Below are positions 1-7,381 of a stretch of 33,615 nucleotides of DNA, piece after piece. This stretch comes from Gemmatimonadales bacterium (GTDB taxonomy: Bacteria; Gemmatimonadota; Gemmatimonadetes; Gemmatimonadales; GWC2-71-9), in NCBI GenBank assembly GCA_036279355.1, contig DASUJH010000023.1, forward strand, positions 1 to 33,615, read 5' to 3'. The translations under genes were made by a program, and so were the position numbers. Positions within the stretch are counted from its first letter, which is position 1. Each line of letters opens with the position of its first letter. The notes under the pieces are model-generated. The model was not told the origin of the DNA. It made no database searches and saw only the letters and a list, made by a program, of their open reading frames with translations.

Positions 1-317
1 TGGCCAAACGCGACACCGGCCGCACACTCTACATCCTCGATGAGCCCACGACGGGACTGCACTTCGAGGACGTGCGCCTGCTGCTCGAGGTGCTGCATCG
101 CCTGGTGGACAAGGGGAACACCGTCGTCGTGATCGAGCACAATCTCGACGTCATCAAGACCGCCGACTGGGTCATCGATCTGGGCCCGGAAGGCGGCGAT
201 GCCGGCGGCCGCGTGGTTGCCGCCGGCACTCCGGAGCAGGTGGCGCAGACGCCGGAAAGCCACACCGGCCGATTCCTGGCGCCGGTCCTCAACTCTCCCG
301 CGGGATGCGCCCAGTGA
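1..317 (+). CDS. uvrA: UvrA excinuclease subunit A, C-terminal fragment (5' end outside window)
   Basis: Only the last 104 or so residues are in the window; the reading frame begins at base 3. UvrA is the damage-recognition ATPase of nucleotide excision repair and works as a dimer with UvrB in the cytoplasm. Visible here is the second ABC nucleotide-binding domain: the Walker B/D-loop stretch [12 protein letters not shown], the H-loop in [12 protein letters not shown], and the UvrA-typical tail [14 protein letters not shown]. The frame ends at TGA 315-317, inside the start of the downstream peptidase gene, so the two are probably co-transcribed. The tail is of normal length for UvrA, with no sign of damage. 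Confidence 0.95.
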   Translation, partial: AKRDTGRTLYILDEPTTGLHFEDVRLLLEVLHRLVDKGNTVVVIEHNLDVIKTADWVIDLGPEGGDAGGRVVAAGTPEQVAQTPESHTGRFLAPVLNSPAGCAQ

Positions 318-2599
318 ATCGTCCGCTCGTTGCCGTGCTCGTCTGGACCGGTGCGCTGGTGCCCTTCGCTCCGGCCTCGCTCTCCGCGCAGGCCGACTCG
401 AGCCTGCTTACGCTCGATCGGATCTATGCGTCGTCCGAATTCGAGACCGAGCGCCTGGGTCCCACGCAATGGGTGGACGGCGGCGCGGGCTATACGAGGC
501 TCGAACCCGCCGCCAACGGCCACGGCGCCGATCTCGTGCGCTACGACACCGAGCTCGGCACGCGGCGCGTTCTGGTGCCGGCGTCGCGGCTCGTTCCGCC
601 CGGCGCCACCGAGCCGCTCGAGGTGGAGGACTACACCTGGTCACCCGACGGCAAGCAGCTTCTCATCTTCACCAACTCGCGCCCCGTCTGGCGCCAGAAC
701 AACCGGGGCGACTACTGGCTGCTCGACCTCGCCAGCGGCCGCCTGCGCCAGCTCGGCGGCCCCGACGCGCGCCCGTCCTCGCTCCTCTTCGCCGAGTTCT
801 CGCCCGACGGCACCCGGATCGGATACGTGCGCGACCACGACCTCTACGTCGAGCGGGTGGACGACGGCCGGATCACCCGGCTTACGACCGACGGTTCGCG
901 CACCATCATCAACGGCACCTTCGACTGGGTATATGAGGAAGAGCTGGACCTGCGCGACGGCTGGCGCTGGAGCCCCGACGGCCGCACCATCGCCTACTGG
1001 CAGCTCAACGCCGACAGCGTGCGCGACTTTCTCCTGATCGACGACACCGACTCGCTCTATTCATTCACCAATCCGGTGCAGTATCCCAAGGCGGGCAGCT
1101 CGAACTCGGCGGCGCGCATCGGCTTCGTGAGCACCGGCGGCGGGCCCACCCGCTGGCTGGCCATCGCGGGCAATCCGCGCAACAACTACCTGGCGCGAAT
1201 GGACTGGGCCGCCAGCAGCGACGAGGTCGTAATCCAGCGGCTCAACCGCCTGCAGGACACCAACCGGGTGTTGCTCGGCGACCGGCGCACGGGCAAGGTG
1301 CGCACGATCTTCACCGACAGCGACAGCGCCTGGGTGGACGTGGGCGACGCGATGGTCTGGCTCAAGGACGGCTCGGCGTTCACCTGGATGAGCGAGCGCG
1401 ACGGCTGGCGCCATCTCTACCTCGTCTCGCGCGACGGGCGCTCGGTCAAGCTGCTCACGCCGGGCGCGTTCGACGTGATCGATTTCGTAGCCCTCGACGA
1501 GCGCGGCGGCTCGGTCTATTACATTGCCTCGCCCGACAACCCGGCGCAGCGCTACCTCTTCCGCGCCCGCCTCGACGGGCGGGCGCGGGCCGAGCGGCTG
1601 TCGCCGGCGAATGAGCCGGGGACGCACGACTATGATGTGTCGCCGGATCATCGATTCGCGCTGCACGAGTACTCGCGCTTCGACGTGCCGCCGGTGGTGG
1701 ATCTCGTCCGGCTCCCCGGCCACGCCGCGATCCGCACCCTGGTGGACAACGCACAGCTCAAGGCCAAGCTCGCCAGGCTGCGCCACGGCAAGCTCGAGTT
1801 CTTCAAGGTGGATCTCCCGGACGGCACCAGGGCGCCCGCGTGGGTCATGCGGCCGGCGGACTTCGACTCCACCAGCCACTACCCGCTGCTCTTCTACGTG
1901 TATGGCGGCCCCGCCACCCAGACCGTGCTGGACCGCTGGCTCGGCGTGGCCCACTACCTCTTTCATTTATATCTGACTCAGCAGGGCTTTGCCGTGGCGA
2001 GCGTGGACAACCGCGGCACCCCCGCGCCCCTGGGCCGCGCCTGGCGCAAGGTGATCTACGGGCGGCTGGGCGTGCTCGAGACCGAGGAGCAGGCAGCCGC
2101 GGCCCGCATTCTGGGCCGGATCCCGTGGGTGGACTCGACCCGGATCGGCATCTGGGGCTGGAGCAACGGCGGCTATCTGAGCCTCGATTGCCTGTTCCGC
2201 TTCGGCAATGTGTACCGCGCCGCGATCGCCGTGGCGCCGGTGACCCACTGGGCGCTCTACGACGACATCTACACCGAGCGCTACAACGGCCTGCCCGACC
2301 AGAACCGCGAGGGGTACGCCGCCGGCTCGCCGCTCACCTACGCCTCCAAGCTCACCGGCGATCTGCTCCTCATCCACGGCAGCGGCGACGACAACGTCCA
2401 CTTCCAGAATTCGGAGATGCTGGTGAACGCCCTGGTGGCCGCCGACAAGCCCTTCCAGATGATGGACTACCCCAACCGGAACCACTCGCTTCGCGGCGGC
2501 AAGACCCGGCTCCACATGTTCGAGCTGATGACCCGCTTTCTGCGGGAGAAGTTGGCGGGCGGCGGCGCTCGCGCCGTCGAACCCCAAGCCCTACATTAG
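305..2599 (+). CDS. Secreted S9 family peptidase, dipeptidyl-peptidase IV-like
   Basis: 764 residues, predicted to be exported: residues 1-29 form a signal peptide (Arg-containing start, hydrophobic core, Ala-Gln-Ala cleavage region). Roughly residues 60-480 are the DPP-IV N-terminal beta-propeller with repeated WSPDG-type blades, and about 540-755 the alpha/beta-hydrolase domain. The catalytic Ser is S620 in GWSNGG (usual GWSYGG), with D695 in [10 protein letters not shown] and H727 in NRNHS. The Ser-Asp and Asp-His spacings of 75 and 32 residues match human DPP-IV closely. A Glu-Glu pair in [11 protein letters not shown] (about residue 214) resembles the DPP-IV N-terminus-binding glutamates. 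It probably removes dipeptides, perhaps X-Pro, from peptides in the periplasm. The ATG at 305 overlaps the uvrA stop by 13 bases, suggesting coupling; a GTG at 314 is an alternative start. Confidence 0.93.
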   Translation: MRPVNRPLVAVLVWTGALVPFAPASLSAQADSSLLTLDRIYASSEFETERLGPTQWVDGGAGYTRLEPAANGHGADLVRYDTELGTRRVLVPASRLVPPGATEPLEVEDYTWSPDGKQLLIFTNSRPVWRQNNRGDYWLLDLASGRLRQLGGPDARPSSLLFAEFSPDGTRIGYVRDHDLYVERVDDGRITRLTTDGSRTIINGTFDWVYEEELDLRDGWRWSPDGRTIAYWQLNADSVRDFLLIDDTDSLYSFTNPVQYPKAGSSNSAARIGFVSTGGGPTRWLAIAGNPRNNYLARMDWAASSDEVVIQRLNRLQDTNRVLLGDRRTGKVRTIFTDSDSAWVDVGDAMVWLKDGSAFTWMSERDGWRHLYLVSRDGRSVKLLTPGAFDVIDFVALDERGGSVYYIASPDNPAQRYLFRARLDGRARAERLSPANEPGTHDYDVSPDHRFALHEYSRFDVPPVVDLVRLPGHAAIRTLVDNAQLKAKLARLRHGKLEFFKVDLPDGTRAPAWVMRPADFDSTSHYPLLFYVYGGPATQTVLDRWLGVAHYLFHLYLTQQGFAVASVDNRGTPAPLGRAWRKVIYGRLGVLETEEQAAAARILGRIPWVDSTRIGIWGWSNGGYLSLDCLFRFGNVYRAAIAVAPVTHWALYDDIYTERYNGLPDQNREGYAAGSPLTYASKLTGDLLLIHGSGDDNVHFQNSEMLVNALVAADKPFQMMDYPNRNHSLRGGKTRLHMFELMTRFLREKLAGGGARAVEPQALH

Positions 2600-2632
2600 G
2601 CCGCACCCGAGGCCCACAGCCGCGAGGTGCGC

Positions 2633-2845
2633 ATGACATACGACGAAATCGTCGCCGCCCTCGGATACGCCGGGGGTCACGAGCAGCCGGTCCGCATCGT
2701 CACCAGCGACAAGAGCGAAGTGGTCGGAGTCCCGACCAGCGTCGATACCCATCCCACGGCCCACGAGGTGTTCGTGCGGCCGCCCGGCAGCGAAACCGAG
2801 ATCGCGATTTCGCTCGGCGCCATCGTGAGCGTCGAGCTGGTCTGA
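2633..2845 (+). CDS. Small beta-rich hypothetical protein
   Basis: 70 residues from ATG 2633 (72 if GTG 2627 is used). I do not recognise a named family. A short N-terminal helix (DEIVAALGYA) is followed by alternating strands (PVRIVTSD, SEVVGVPTSVD, HEVFVRPPG, EIAISLGAIVSVEL). This pattern, with a conserved-looking turn SEVVG and a closing I-x-x-V-E-L strand, resembles small Sm-like or SH3-like barrels, but that is inference from strand order only. No ideal ribosome-binding site: GAGG at 2609-2612 is far from either start, and GAGG at 2624-2627 is too near the ATG. It sits alone between the peptidase and the psp-like cluster. Codon use is like its neighbours, so it is probably a real gene. 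Confidence 0.6.
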   Translation: MTYDEIVAALGYAGGHEQPVRIVTSDKSEVVGVPTSVDTHPTAHEVFVRPPGSETEIAISLGAIVSVELV

Positions 2846-2936
2846 ATCGGGAGTTTGGGGTCTGGCTGTCGCGTTCTGAAACATTCGGCGGCCGCGGGCC
2901 GTAAGCCCATCTGTTCGACCTTCGGAGACCTGTCGC

Positions 2937-3200
2937 ATGCTCGAGGACATCGCCGCCATCATTTTCATCTTCGGCGGCGCCACGGCCATCTTCCTCGCGT
3001 ACAGCCCGATCGGCCGCGCGCTGGCGGAGCGGATCCGCGGCCGCTCGCTCGCGCCGGTAGAAGATCCGGCGCTGCGCCAGGAGCTGGAGCTGCTGCGCCA
3101 GGACGTGGCCGAGCTGCACGAGCGGATGGATTTCACGGAGCGGGTGCTGGCCCGGCCGCGCGAGGCGGACGCCGGACTCGGGGCGGGAGGGGAGCATTGA
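2937..3200 (+). CDS. PspB-like small membrane/coiled-coil protein, copy 1
   Basis: 87 residues: one transmembrane helix (about 4-22), a short basic segment (RALAERIRGR), then a coiled coil (about 46-72) ending in HERMDFTERVL at 61-71. E. coli PspB has the same layout, with a TM helix followed by a coiled coil ending RERIQALESIL, and the spacing ER-x5-E-x-x-L is comparable. The name PspB-like is an inference from architecture and gene context, not from strong identity. It would sit in the inner membrane and could link membrane state to the downstream PspA. GGAG near 2923-2926 is a plausible ribosome-binding site. Its stop overlaps the start of the next gene. Confidence 0.75.
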   Translation: MLEDIAAIIFIFGGATAIFLAYSPIGRALAERIRGRSLAPVEDPALRQELELLRQDVAELHERMDFTERVLARPREADAGLGAGGEH

Positions 3201-3562
3201 GCAAGGACGAGAGTACGCTAACCGCGTCGGTGGTCGCTGCCTTCGCGGTGCTCGGAGGCGTCGTGTTCGCCAACGTCTCCCAGCACCTCGGCGTCGCGTT
3301 CGCCGTCCCGGTTGGTCTCGTGAGCGTCATCTGTGGCGCCGTCGTGCTCCGGGGTCCGTTGGGCAGCGCGATCGCGCGGCGCCTGGAGGGCAGCAGCGGA
3401 GTCGACCCGGCGGCGGTCGACCAGGTCGTGGCGCCGCTTGAGGCCGAAGTAGACGGGCTCAAAGCCCGGTTGGCGGAGGTGGAGGAGCGCTTAGATTTCG
3501 CCGAGCGTGTTCTGACGCAGGCAGACCAGCCCGAGCGGCTGCCGGGGAGAGGCCCTCAATGA
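3197..3562 (+). CDS. PspB-like membrane/coiled-coil protein, copy 2 (two TM helices)
   Basis: 121 residues from a TTG start at 3197. This start is chosen because a strong purine-rich site (GGGAGGGGAG) lies just upstream within 3185-3194 and because it overlaps the stop of the previous gene by 3 bases; no suitable ATG exists in frame near it. Two hydrophobic helices (about 10-27 and 31-52) are followed by a coiled coil (about 78-108) carrying EERLDFAERVL at 96-106. That is nearly the same terminal motif as HERMDFTERVL in the preceding protein. The two are therefore probably diverged duplicates or members of one small family. Likely role: inner-membrane partner of PspA. It is translationally coupled to the next gene through ATGA at 3559. 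Confidence 0.75.
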   Translation: MSKDESTLTASVVAAFAVLGGVVFANVSQHLGVAFAVPVGLVSVICGAVVLRGPLGSAIARRLEGSSGVDPAAVDQVVAPLEAEVDGLKARLAEVEERLDFAERVLTQADQPERLPGRGPQ

Positions 3563-3954
3563 TCACCCGTGACGACGTTCAATCCTGGCTCGACCGGCTC
3601 GACGGCGGCAGCCTCACGACCAGCGAGATCGAACCAAACCTCTGGCTCGCCCGCACGCGCGACGGCGCCGAGGTGGTGGTGCACTTCGCGCCGCCGGTCG
3701 TGATCCTGCGCGTGCGCGTCATGGAGCTGCCGGGGAGCGACCCGCGGCAGAAGGGTCTCTTCCGACAGCTCCTCGAGCTCAACGCGCGCGAGCTGGTCCA
3801 CGGCTCCTACGGTCTCGAGGGCGACCACATCGTGCTGACCGATGCGCTCGAGCTCGAAAACCTGGACTACAACGAGTTCGAGGCAAGCTTCGACTCGATC
3901 GCGCTGGCGCTGGCCACTCACCTGGGCGCACTAGCGCCGTACCGGGAAGGGTGA
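3559..3954 (+). CDS. YbjN/CesT-like domain protein (putative small chaperone) next to pspA
   Basis: 131 residues, starting in the ATGA overlap with the previous gene and ending 4 bases before pspA. The layout of an N-terminal helix (DDVQSWLDRL), an antiparallel sheet (NLWLARTR, EVVVHFAPPVVILRVRVMEL), a helix (KGLFRQLLELNAR), another hairpin (GSYGLEGDHIVLTDALEL) and a C-terminal helix (FEASFDSIALALATHL) is that of the YbjN and type III secretion chaperone (CesT/Tir) fold. Such proteins bind other proteins; proteins of this fold have been noted next to PspA-family genes in other bacteria. No catalytic residues are visible. A role in binding PspA or the two coiled-coil membrane proteins is inferred from position only. 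Confidence 0.75.
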   Translation: MITRDDVQSWLDRLDGGSLTTSEIEPNLWLARTRDGAEVVVHFAPPVVILRVRVMELPGSDPRQKGLFRQLLELNARELVHGSYGLEGDHIVLTDALELENLDYNEFEASFDSIALALATHLGALAPYREG

Positions 3955-3958
3955 TCCG

Positions 3959-4735
3959 ATGGGACTCTTTGATCGTCTGTCCACCATGCTGCGGTCGAAC
4001 ATCAACGACCTCATCACCCGGGCCGAAAACCCGGAGAAGATGCTCAATCAGCTCATCCTGGACATGAAGTCCCAGTTGGCCAAGGCCAAGCAGCAGGTGG
4101 CGTCCGCCATCGCCGACGAGAAGAAGCTGCAGAGCGACGCCGAGGCCATGAAGAAGCAGGCGGACGACTGGGAGCGGCGCGCCATGCTCGCGGTGCAGGA
4201 GAACCGGGACGACCTGGCCAAGCAGGCGCTCATGCGCTACAACGAGCACCTGCAAGGGGCGCAGCAGCTCCAGGAAACCTGGCTCAAGCACAAGGCGGAG
4301 ACGGAGCAGCTCAAGCAGGCACTCCGGCAGCTCAACGACAAGATCGAAGAGGCCAAGCGGAAGCGGAACATCCTGGTGGCGCGCGCCAAGCGGGCCGAGG
4401 CGCAGCAGCGGATTCAGGAGACGATGTCGGGGCTCTCGGACAAGGGTGCGTTCGAGTCGTTCGATCGCGTGGCCGAGAAGATCGCGGCGTCCGAGCGGAA
4501 GGCGCTCGCCGCGGCCGAGCTGAGCGAGGAGTTTTCGGGCGACGCGCTGGCCAAGCAGTTCGATGCGCTGGAGTACCATGGCACGGCCGACCAGCAGCTC
4601 ATCGCGCTCAAGCAGCGGATGGGCCTCCTGCCGGGAGGCGGCAACGCCCGCCAGCTCGGCGCGGGCGGACAGGGGTCCGAAACGGTGCACGACGCCGAGG
4701 TCGTCCCAGAGTCTGACGAGGGCGGCGGCCACTGA
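3959..4735 (+). CDS. pspA: PspA/IM30 family membrane-stress protein
   Basis: 258 residues, a usual length for PspA/Vipp1. The N-terminus MGLFDRLSTMLRSNINDLI is the amphipathic membrane-binding helix. It is followed by ENPEKMLNQLILDMKSQL and long helical coiled-coil segments (residues about 25-185) typical of the ESCRT-III-like PspA fold. A Gly-rich, acidic tail (about 222-258) is extra and probably flexible. PspA polymerises on stressed inner membranes and limits proton leakage. The stop codon overlaps the ATG of the next gene (4733-4737). The usual E. coli regulator PspF and a PspC homologue are absent; the two preceding small membrane proteins may take the partner role. Confidence 0.95.
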   Translation: MGLFDRLSTMLRSNINDLITRAENPEKMLNQLILDMKSQLAKAKQQVASAIADEKKLQSDAEAMKKQADDWERRAMLAVQENRDDLAKQALMRYNEHLQGAQQLQETWLKHKAETEQLKQALRQLNDKIEEAKRKRNILVARAKRAEAQQRIQETMSGLSDKGAFESFDRVAEKIAASERKALAAAELSEEFSGDALAKQFDALEYHGTADQQLIALKQRMGLLPGGGNARQLGAGGQGSETVHDAEVVPESDEGGGH

Positions 4736-5895
4736 TGGTGCAGGCGGGCCGGGAGCGGGTCCGAGGTTTTCCTCTGGCGGCGGCGTTGGCCGCCGTCTTG
4801 CTTGTGGCGCTCGTCCTCCGCACGGCGGACGTGCTGCTCGTCGTCTTTCTCTCCGTCGTGCTCGCCGTCTATCTGCGTGCGCTCGCCGCGGGGCTCGTCA
4901 CGCGACTCGGGATGCCGCCGGGCCTGGCGCTGCTCGCTGCCGTCGTCATCTCGCTCGGCCTGCTTACCGGAATCGTCATCGTCGTGGTGCCGCCGGTTGT
5001 CGAGCAGGTTCGCGAGTTGGCCGCCAATCTTCCCGGCTATCTCACCACACTGAGTCAGAACCTCAACGACCTGCTGCGCCGCACGCCGTTCCTCGAGCGG
5101 AGCGTGGGCACGATCGATCTGCCTGGCCTCGTCGCCTCGTCGCTCACCGACGTGGTCGGCCTCGCGCGGGTCGCCGTGGTGCCGTACCTCAAGTCGAGCC
5201 TCGAGATCATCATCGAAGGCATCAGCGTGCTCGTGATGGGCGCCTATCTCGCGCTCCATCCGAAGGTGTATCGCGACGGATTCGTCGCGCTCGTGCCGCC
5301 CGCGCGGCGGCCGCTCGCCGAGCGCATCCTCGACGATCTGGGTGTCACGCTGCGCGCGTGGGTCGCGGGCCAGATCGTGGCGATGACGCTCCTGGGCCTT
5401 CTCACCACGCTTGGCCTCTGGCTCCTCGGCATTCCGTTCGCGCTCGCTTTCGGCACCTTCGCCGGGGTGGCGGCTATCGTCCCGTTCTTCGGGACGCTCT
5501 TCTCCACGGTGCTGCCGGCGCTCTTCGCGCTCACCGTGGGCGGCCTGCCCAAGGCGCTCGCCGTCGCGGGTCTCGGCGTCGCCGTGCACCTGATCGAGGC
5601 GAACTTCGTGTCGCCGGTCGTGATGGAGCGGCAGGTGAACCTGCCGCCGGTGCTCACGATTGCCGGCGTGCTCGTCATGGGTGAGCTGCTCGGAACGATC
5701 GGCCTCCTCGTGGCGGTGCCGGTGCTCGCGGTCGTGCTCGTGCTGGTGCGGCATCTCCTGCTCGGCGAGGTCTACGGCGATCAGTTGACGCCGCTGCACC
5801 CGGTGGTCCTGAATCGCTCATCGTCGCCCGGCGCTGCGGCGCCGCTCGCGCGGGATGCGCCGGCGCCCCCCGCCGCGCAGGCCTCCGAGCGGTAG
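4735..5895 (+). CDS. AI-2E family transporter (UPF0118 permease)
   Basis: 386 residues with about seven or eight hydrophobic helices and a soluble, amphipathic segment after the third helix (about residues 90-165). The family signature is clear near the C-terminus: HLIEANFVSPVVMERQVNLP followed by MGELLGTIGLLVAVPVLAV. Members act as exporters or antiporters; a few are linked to AI-2 release or to Na+/H+ exchange, and the substrate cannot be told from sequence. The start overlaps the pspA stop (TGATG), so it is almost certainly in the same transcript. The proline/alanine-rich tail after about 360 is likely disordered. Confidence 0.9.
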   Translation: MVQAGRERVRGFPLAAALAAVLLVALVLRTADVLLVVFLSVVLAVYLRALAAGLVTRLGMPPGLALLAAVVISLGLLTGIVIVVVPPVVEQVRELAANLPGYLTTLSQNLNDLLRRTPFLERSVGTIDLPGLVASSLTDVVGLARVAVVPYLKSSLEIIIEGISVLVMGAYLALHPKVYRDGFVALVPPARRPLAERILDDLGVTLRAWVAGQIVAMTLLGLLTTLGLWLLGIPFALAFGTFAGVAAIVPFFGTLFSTVLPALFALTVGGLPKALAVAGLGVAVHLIEANFVSPVVMERQVNLPPVLTIAGVLVMGELLGTIGLLVAVPVLAVVLVLVRHLLLGEVYGDQLTPLHPVVLNRSSSPGAAAPLARDAPAPPAAQASER

Positions 5896-5896
5896 C

Positions 5897-7000
5897 GTGG
5901 CGCCCGGCGCCGGCACCGCGCGCGGTCCCTTCGCGCGGTATCTCATCCTGGCCGACGGCGAGTTCGGCCCCATGACCTCCAAGACGGCGAACGCGATCAT
6001 CCGGTACCAGCCGGAGCGGGTCGTGGGCGTGCTGGATCGGAAGCAGGCGGGCCGCACCGCGCAGGGGGTACTCGGTTTCGGTCGGGCGATACCGGTGGTC
6101 GCCTCGATCGAGCGCGGACTCGCGCTCGGCCCGGATGCCGTGATCATCGGCATTGCGCCGGTGGGCGGGCGGCTGCCGGAGGAGTGGCGCGCGTGGCTGG
6201 CACAGGCGCTCGACGCCGGCTGTGACATCGTGAGCGGACTGCACACCTTCCTGGCCGACGATCCGATGCTCGCGGCGCGGGCGGCCGCGGCGGGCAGGAA
6301 CATTGTGGACGTGCGCCGTCCGCCATCCGATCTGCCGGTGGCGGCTGGGCGCGCGGCGGCGCTCGACGCGTATGTCGTGCTCACCGTCGGCAGCGACTGC
6401 AACGTCGGCAAGATGACCGCGCAGCTCGAGCTGGAGCGCCGGCTCAACCGGCGCGGCGTGCGCACCCGCTTCGCGCCGACCGGCCAGACGGGGATCATGC
6501 TGGCCGGCTGGGGGATCGCGGTGGACGCCGTGGTCGCGGATTTCATCGCCGGCGCGGCCGAGCGGCTCACGCTCGAGGCTGCGCGCGACGCCGACGTCGT
6601 GCTGGTGGAAGGCCAGGGGAGCATCAACCATCCCGGCTACTCCGGCGTGACGCTCGGGCTCCTGCACGGGAGCTGCCCCGACGGCCTCATCCTCTGTCAC
6701 CAGGCGAGCCGCGCCTGCGTCGGCGAGTACCGCGAAGGCGCCCGGCTGCCCATCCCGCCGCTCGCGGAGTACGTCCGCTGGTACGAGATGCTGGGCTCCG
6801 CGGTTCACCCGACGAAGGTCATCGGCGTGTCGCTCAACACCTGGGATCTGAACGCGGGTGCCGCGCGGCGCGCCTGCGAAGCCGCGGCGCGCGAGACCGG
6901 CCTGCCCGCCACCGACCCGGTGCGATTCGATCCCGCGCCGCTGGTCGAAGCGGTGCTCGCGGGCCGCGAGGCTAAGTGCCGGATACGAGCCGCGAGATAG
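5897..7000 (+). CDS. DUF1611 family protein, DgcN-like (putative D-glutamate N-acetyltransferase)
   Basis: 367 residues from GTG 5897, one base after the permease stop; an upstream ATG at 5855 would overlap the permease coding region by 41 bases, so GTG is preferred. An N-terminal Rossmann-like domain (about 8-140: RYLILADGEFGPMTSK, GVLDRKQAGRTAQGVLGFG) is followed by a P-loop domain with GSDCNVGKM at 165-173 and LVEGQGSINHPGYSG about 70 residues later, both hallmarks of DUF1611. Characterised members (DgcN) acetylate D-glutamate in D-Glu catabolism, normally beside the racemase DgcA. No such enolase-family racemase lies here, so the substrate assignment is tentative. The gene ends inside the loop of an inverted repeat (6976-7013). 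Confidence 0.85.
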   Translation: MAPGAGTARGPFARYLILADGEFGPMTSKTANAIIRYQPERVVGVLDRKQAGRTAQGVLGFGRAIPVVASIERGLALGPDAVIIGIAPVGGRLPEEWRAWLAQALDAGCDIVSGLHTFLADDPMLAARAAAAGRNIVDVRRPPSDLPVAAGRAAALDAYVVLTVGSDCNVGKMTAQLELERRLNRRGVRTRFAPTGQTGIMLAGWGIAVDAVVADFIAGAAERLTLEAARDADVVLVEGQGSINHPGYSGVTLGLLHGSCPDGLILCHQASRACVGEYREGARLPIPPLAEYVRWYEMLGSAVHPTKVIGVSLNTWDLNAGAARRACEAAARETGLPATDPVRFDPAPLVEAVLAGREAKCRIRAAR

Positions 7001-7013
7001 CGGTATCCGGCAC
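6976..7013 (+). terminator. Perfect 11-bp inverted repeat spanning the end of the DUF1611 gene
   Basis: GTGCCGGATAC at 6976-6986 pairs exactly with GTATCCGGCAC at 7003-7013 around a 16-base loop that contains the stop codon TAG (6998-7000). There is no T-run after it, so it is a terminator-like or transcript-end-stabilising hairpin rather than a textbook intrinsic terminator. Position at the end of the 2937-7000 cluster supports a 3'-end role. Confidence 0.55.
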
Positions 7014-7066
7014 CGGGCCGCGCTCGCGTGGTACGGCGCCTCGACGGCCAAGCGTTACCGTCGGTC

Positions 7067-7348
7067 ATGCGCCACCGCTTCCGGCCTGTTCCACCCGCCC
7101 TCCCACTCCGGGAGCTGCTCCGTTTCACAAGGCCGGCCGAGCCGCTCGGCGTCTGGTTCGACGGGCGGCGGCCGTGGACGAGGATGGTGGCTCGCGGTCC
7201 CGGTGGCGCGTCGCGACTCGTGTTCTGTCACGACTTGAGTCGGCTGCTAAATGGCGCGGACCGGGTGCTGGCGTGGGATGGCATCCGGTTGCGGCGGCTC
7301 GCCGGCGGTGCCGGTCCCGCCCAACCGCGGGGCCCGCCTCACGATTGA
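7067..7348 (+). CDS. Doubtful short ORF in the 381-base gap before mscS
   Basis: The stretch 7001-7381 has no recognisable gene. One open frame could encode 93 residues from ATG 7067 (or 106 from GTG 7028). It is rich in Arg and Pro, has no family motif, membrane segment or signal peptide, and another frame is open across the same region, as is common in GC-rich DNA. A central part (EPLGVWFDGRRPWTRMVARG) looks somewhat protein-like. Third-position GC is a little lower than in the neighbours. Its end overlaps the mscS promoter region. I list it only so the gap is accounted for. Confidence 0.22.
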   Translation: MRHRFRPVPPALPLRELLRFTRPAEPLGVWFDGRRPWTRMVARGPGGASRLVFCHDLSRLLNGADRVLAWDGIRLRRLAGGAGPAQPRGPPHD

Positions 7349-7374
7349 CGCGCGCGCCGGCGCGTCTCTAGGTT
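7345..7374 (+). promoter_or_regulatory. Sigma70-type promoter for mscS-cysS, leaderless start
   Basis: TTGACG at 7345-7350 and TAGGTT at 7369-7374 are separated by 18 bases. The GTG start of mscS lies at 7382, 7 bases after the -10, which is where transcription itself would begin. There is no room for a ribosome-binding site, so the message would be leaderless. The spacer is an alternating CG-rich stretch. Confidence 0.6.
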
Positions 7375-7381
7375 AGGCCCC

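Noticed and set aside
2862-2880. A sigma54-like site (TGGC with TTCT) upstream of the psp-like cluster, attractive because E. coli psp uses sigma54.
   Set aside because: The -12 element lacks the essential GC, and no PspF-type activator is nearby.
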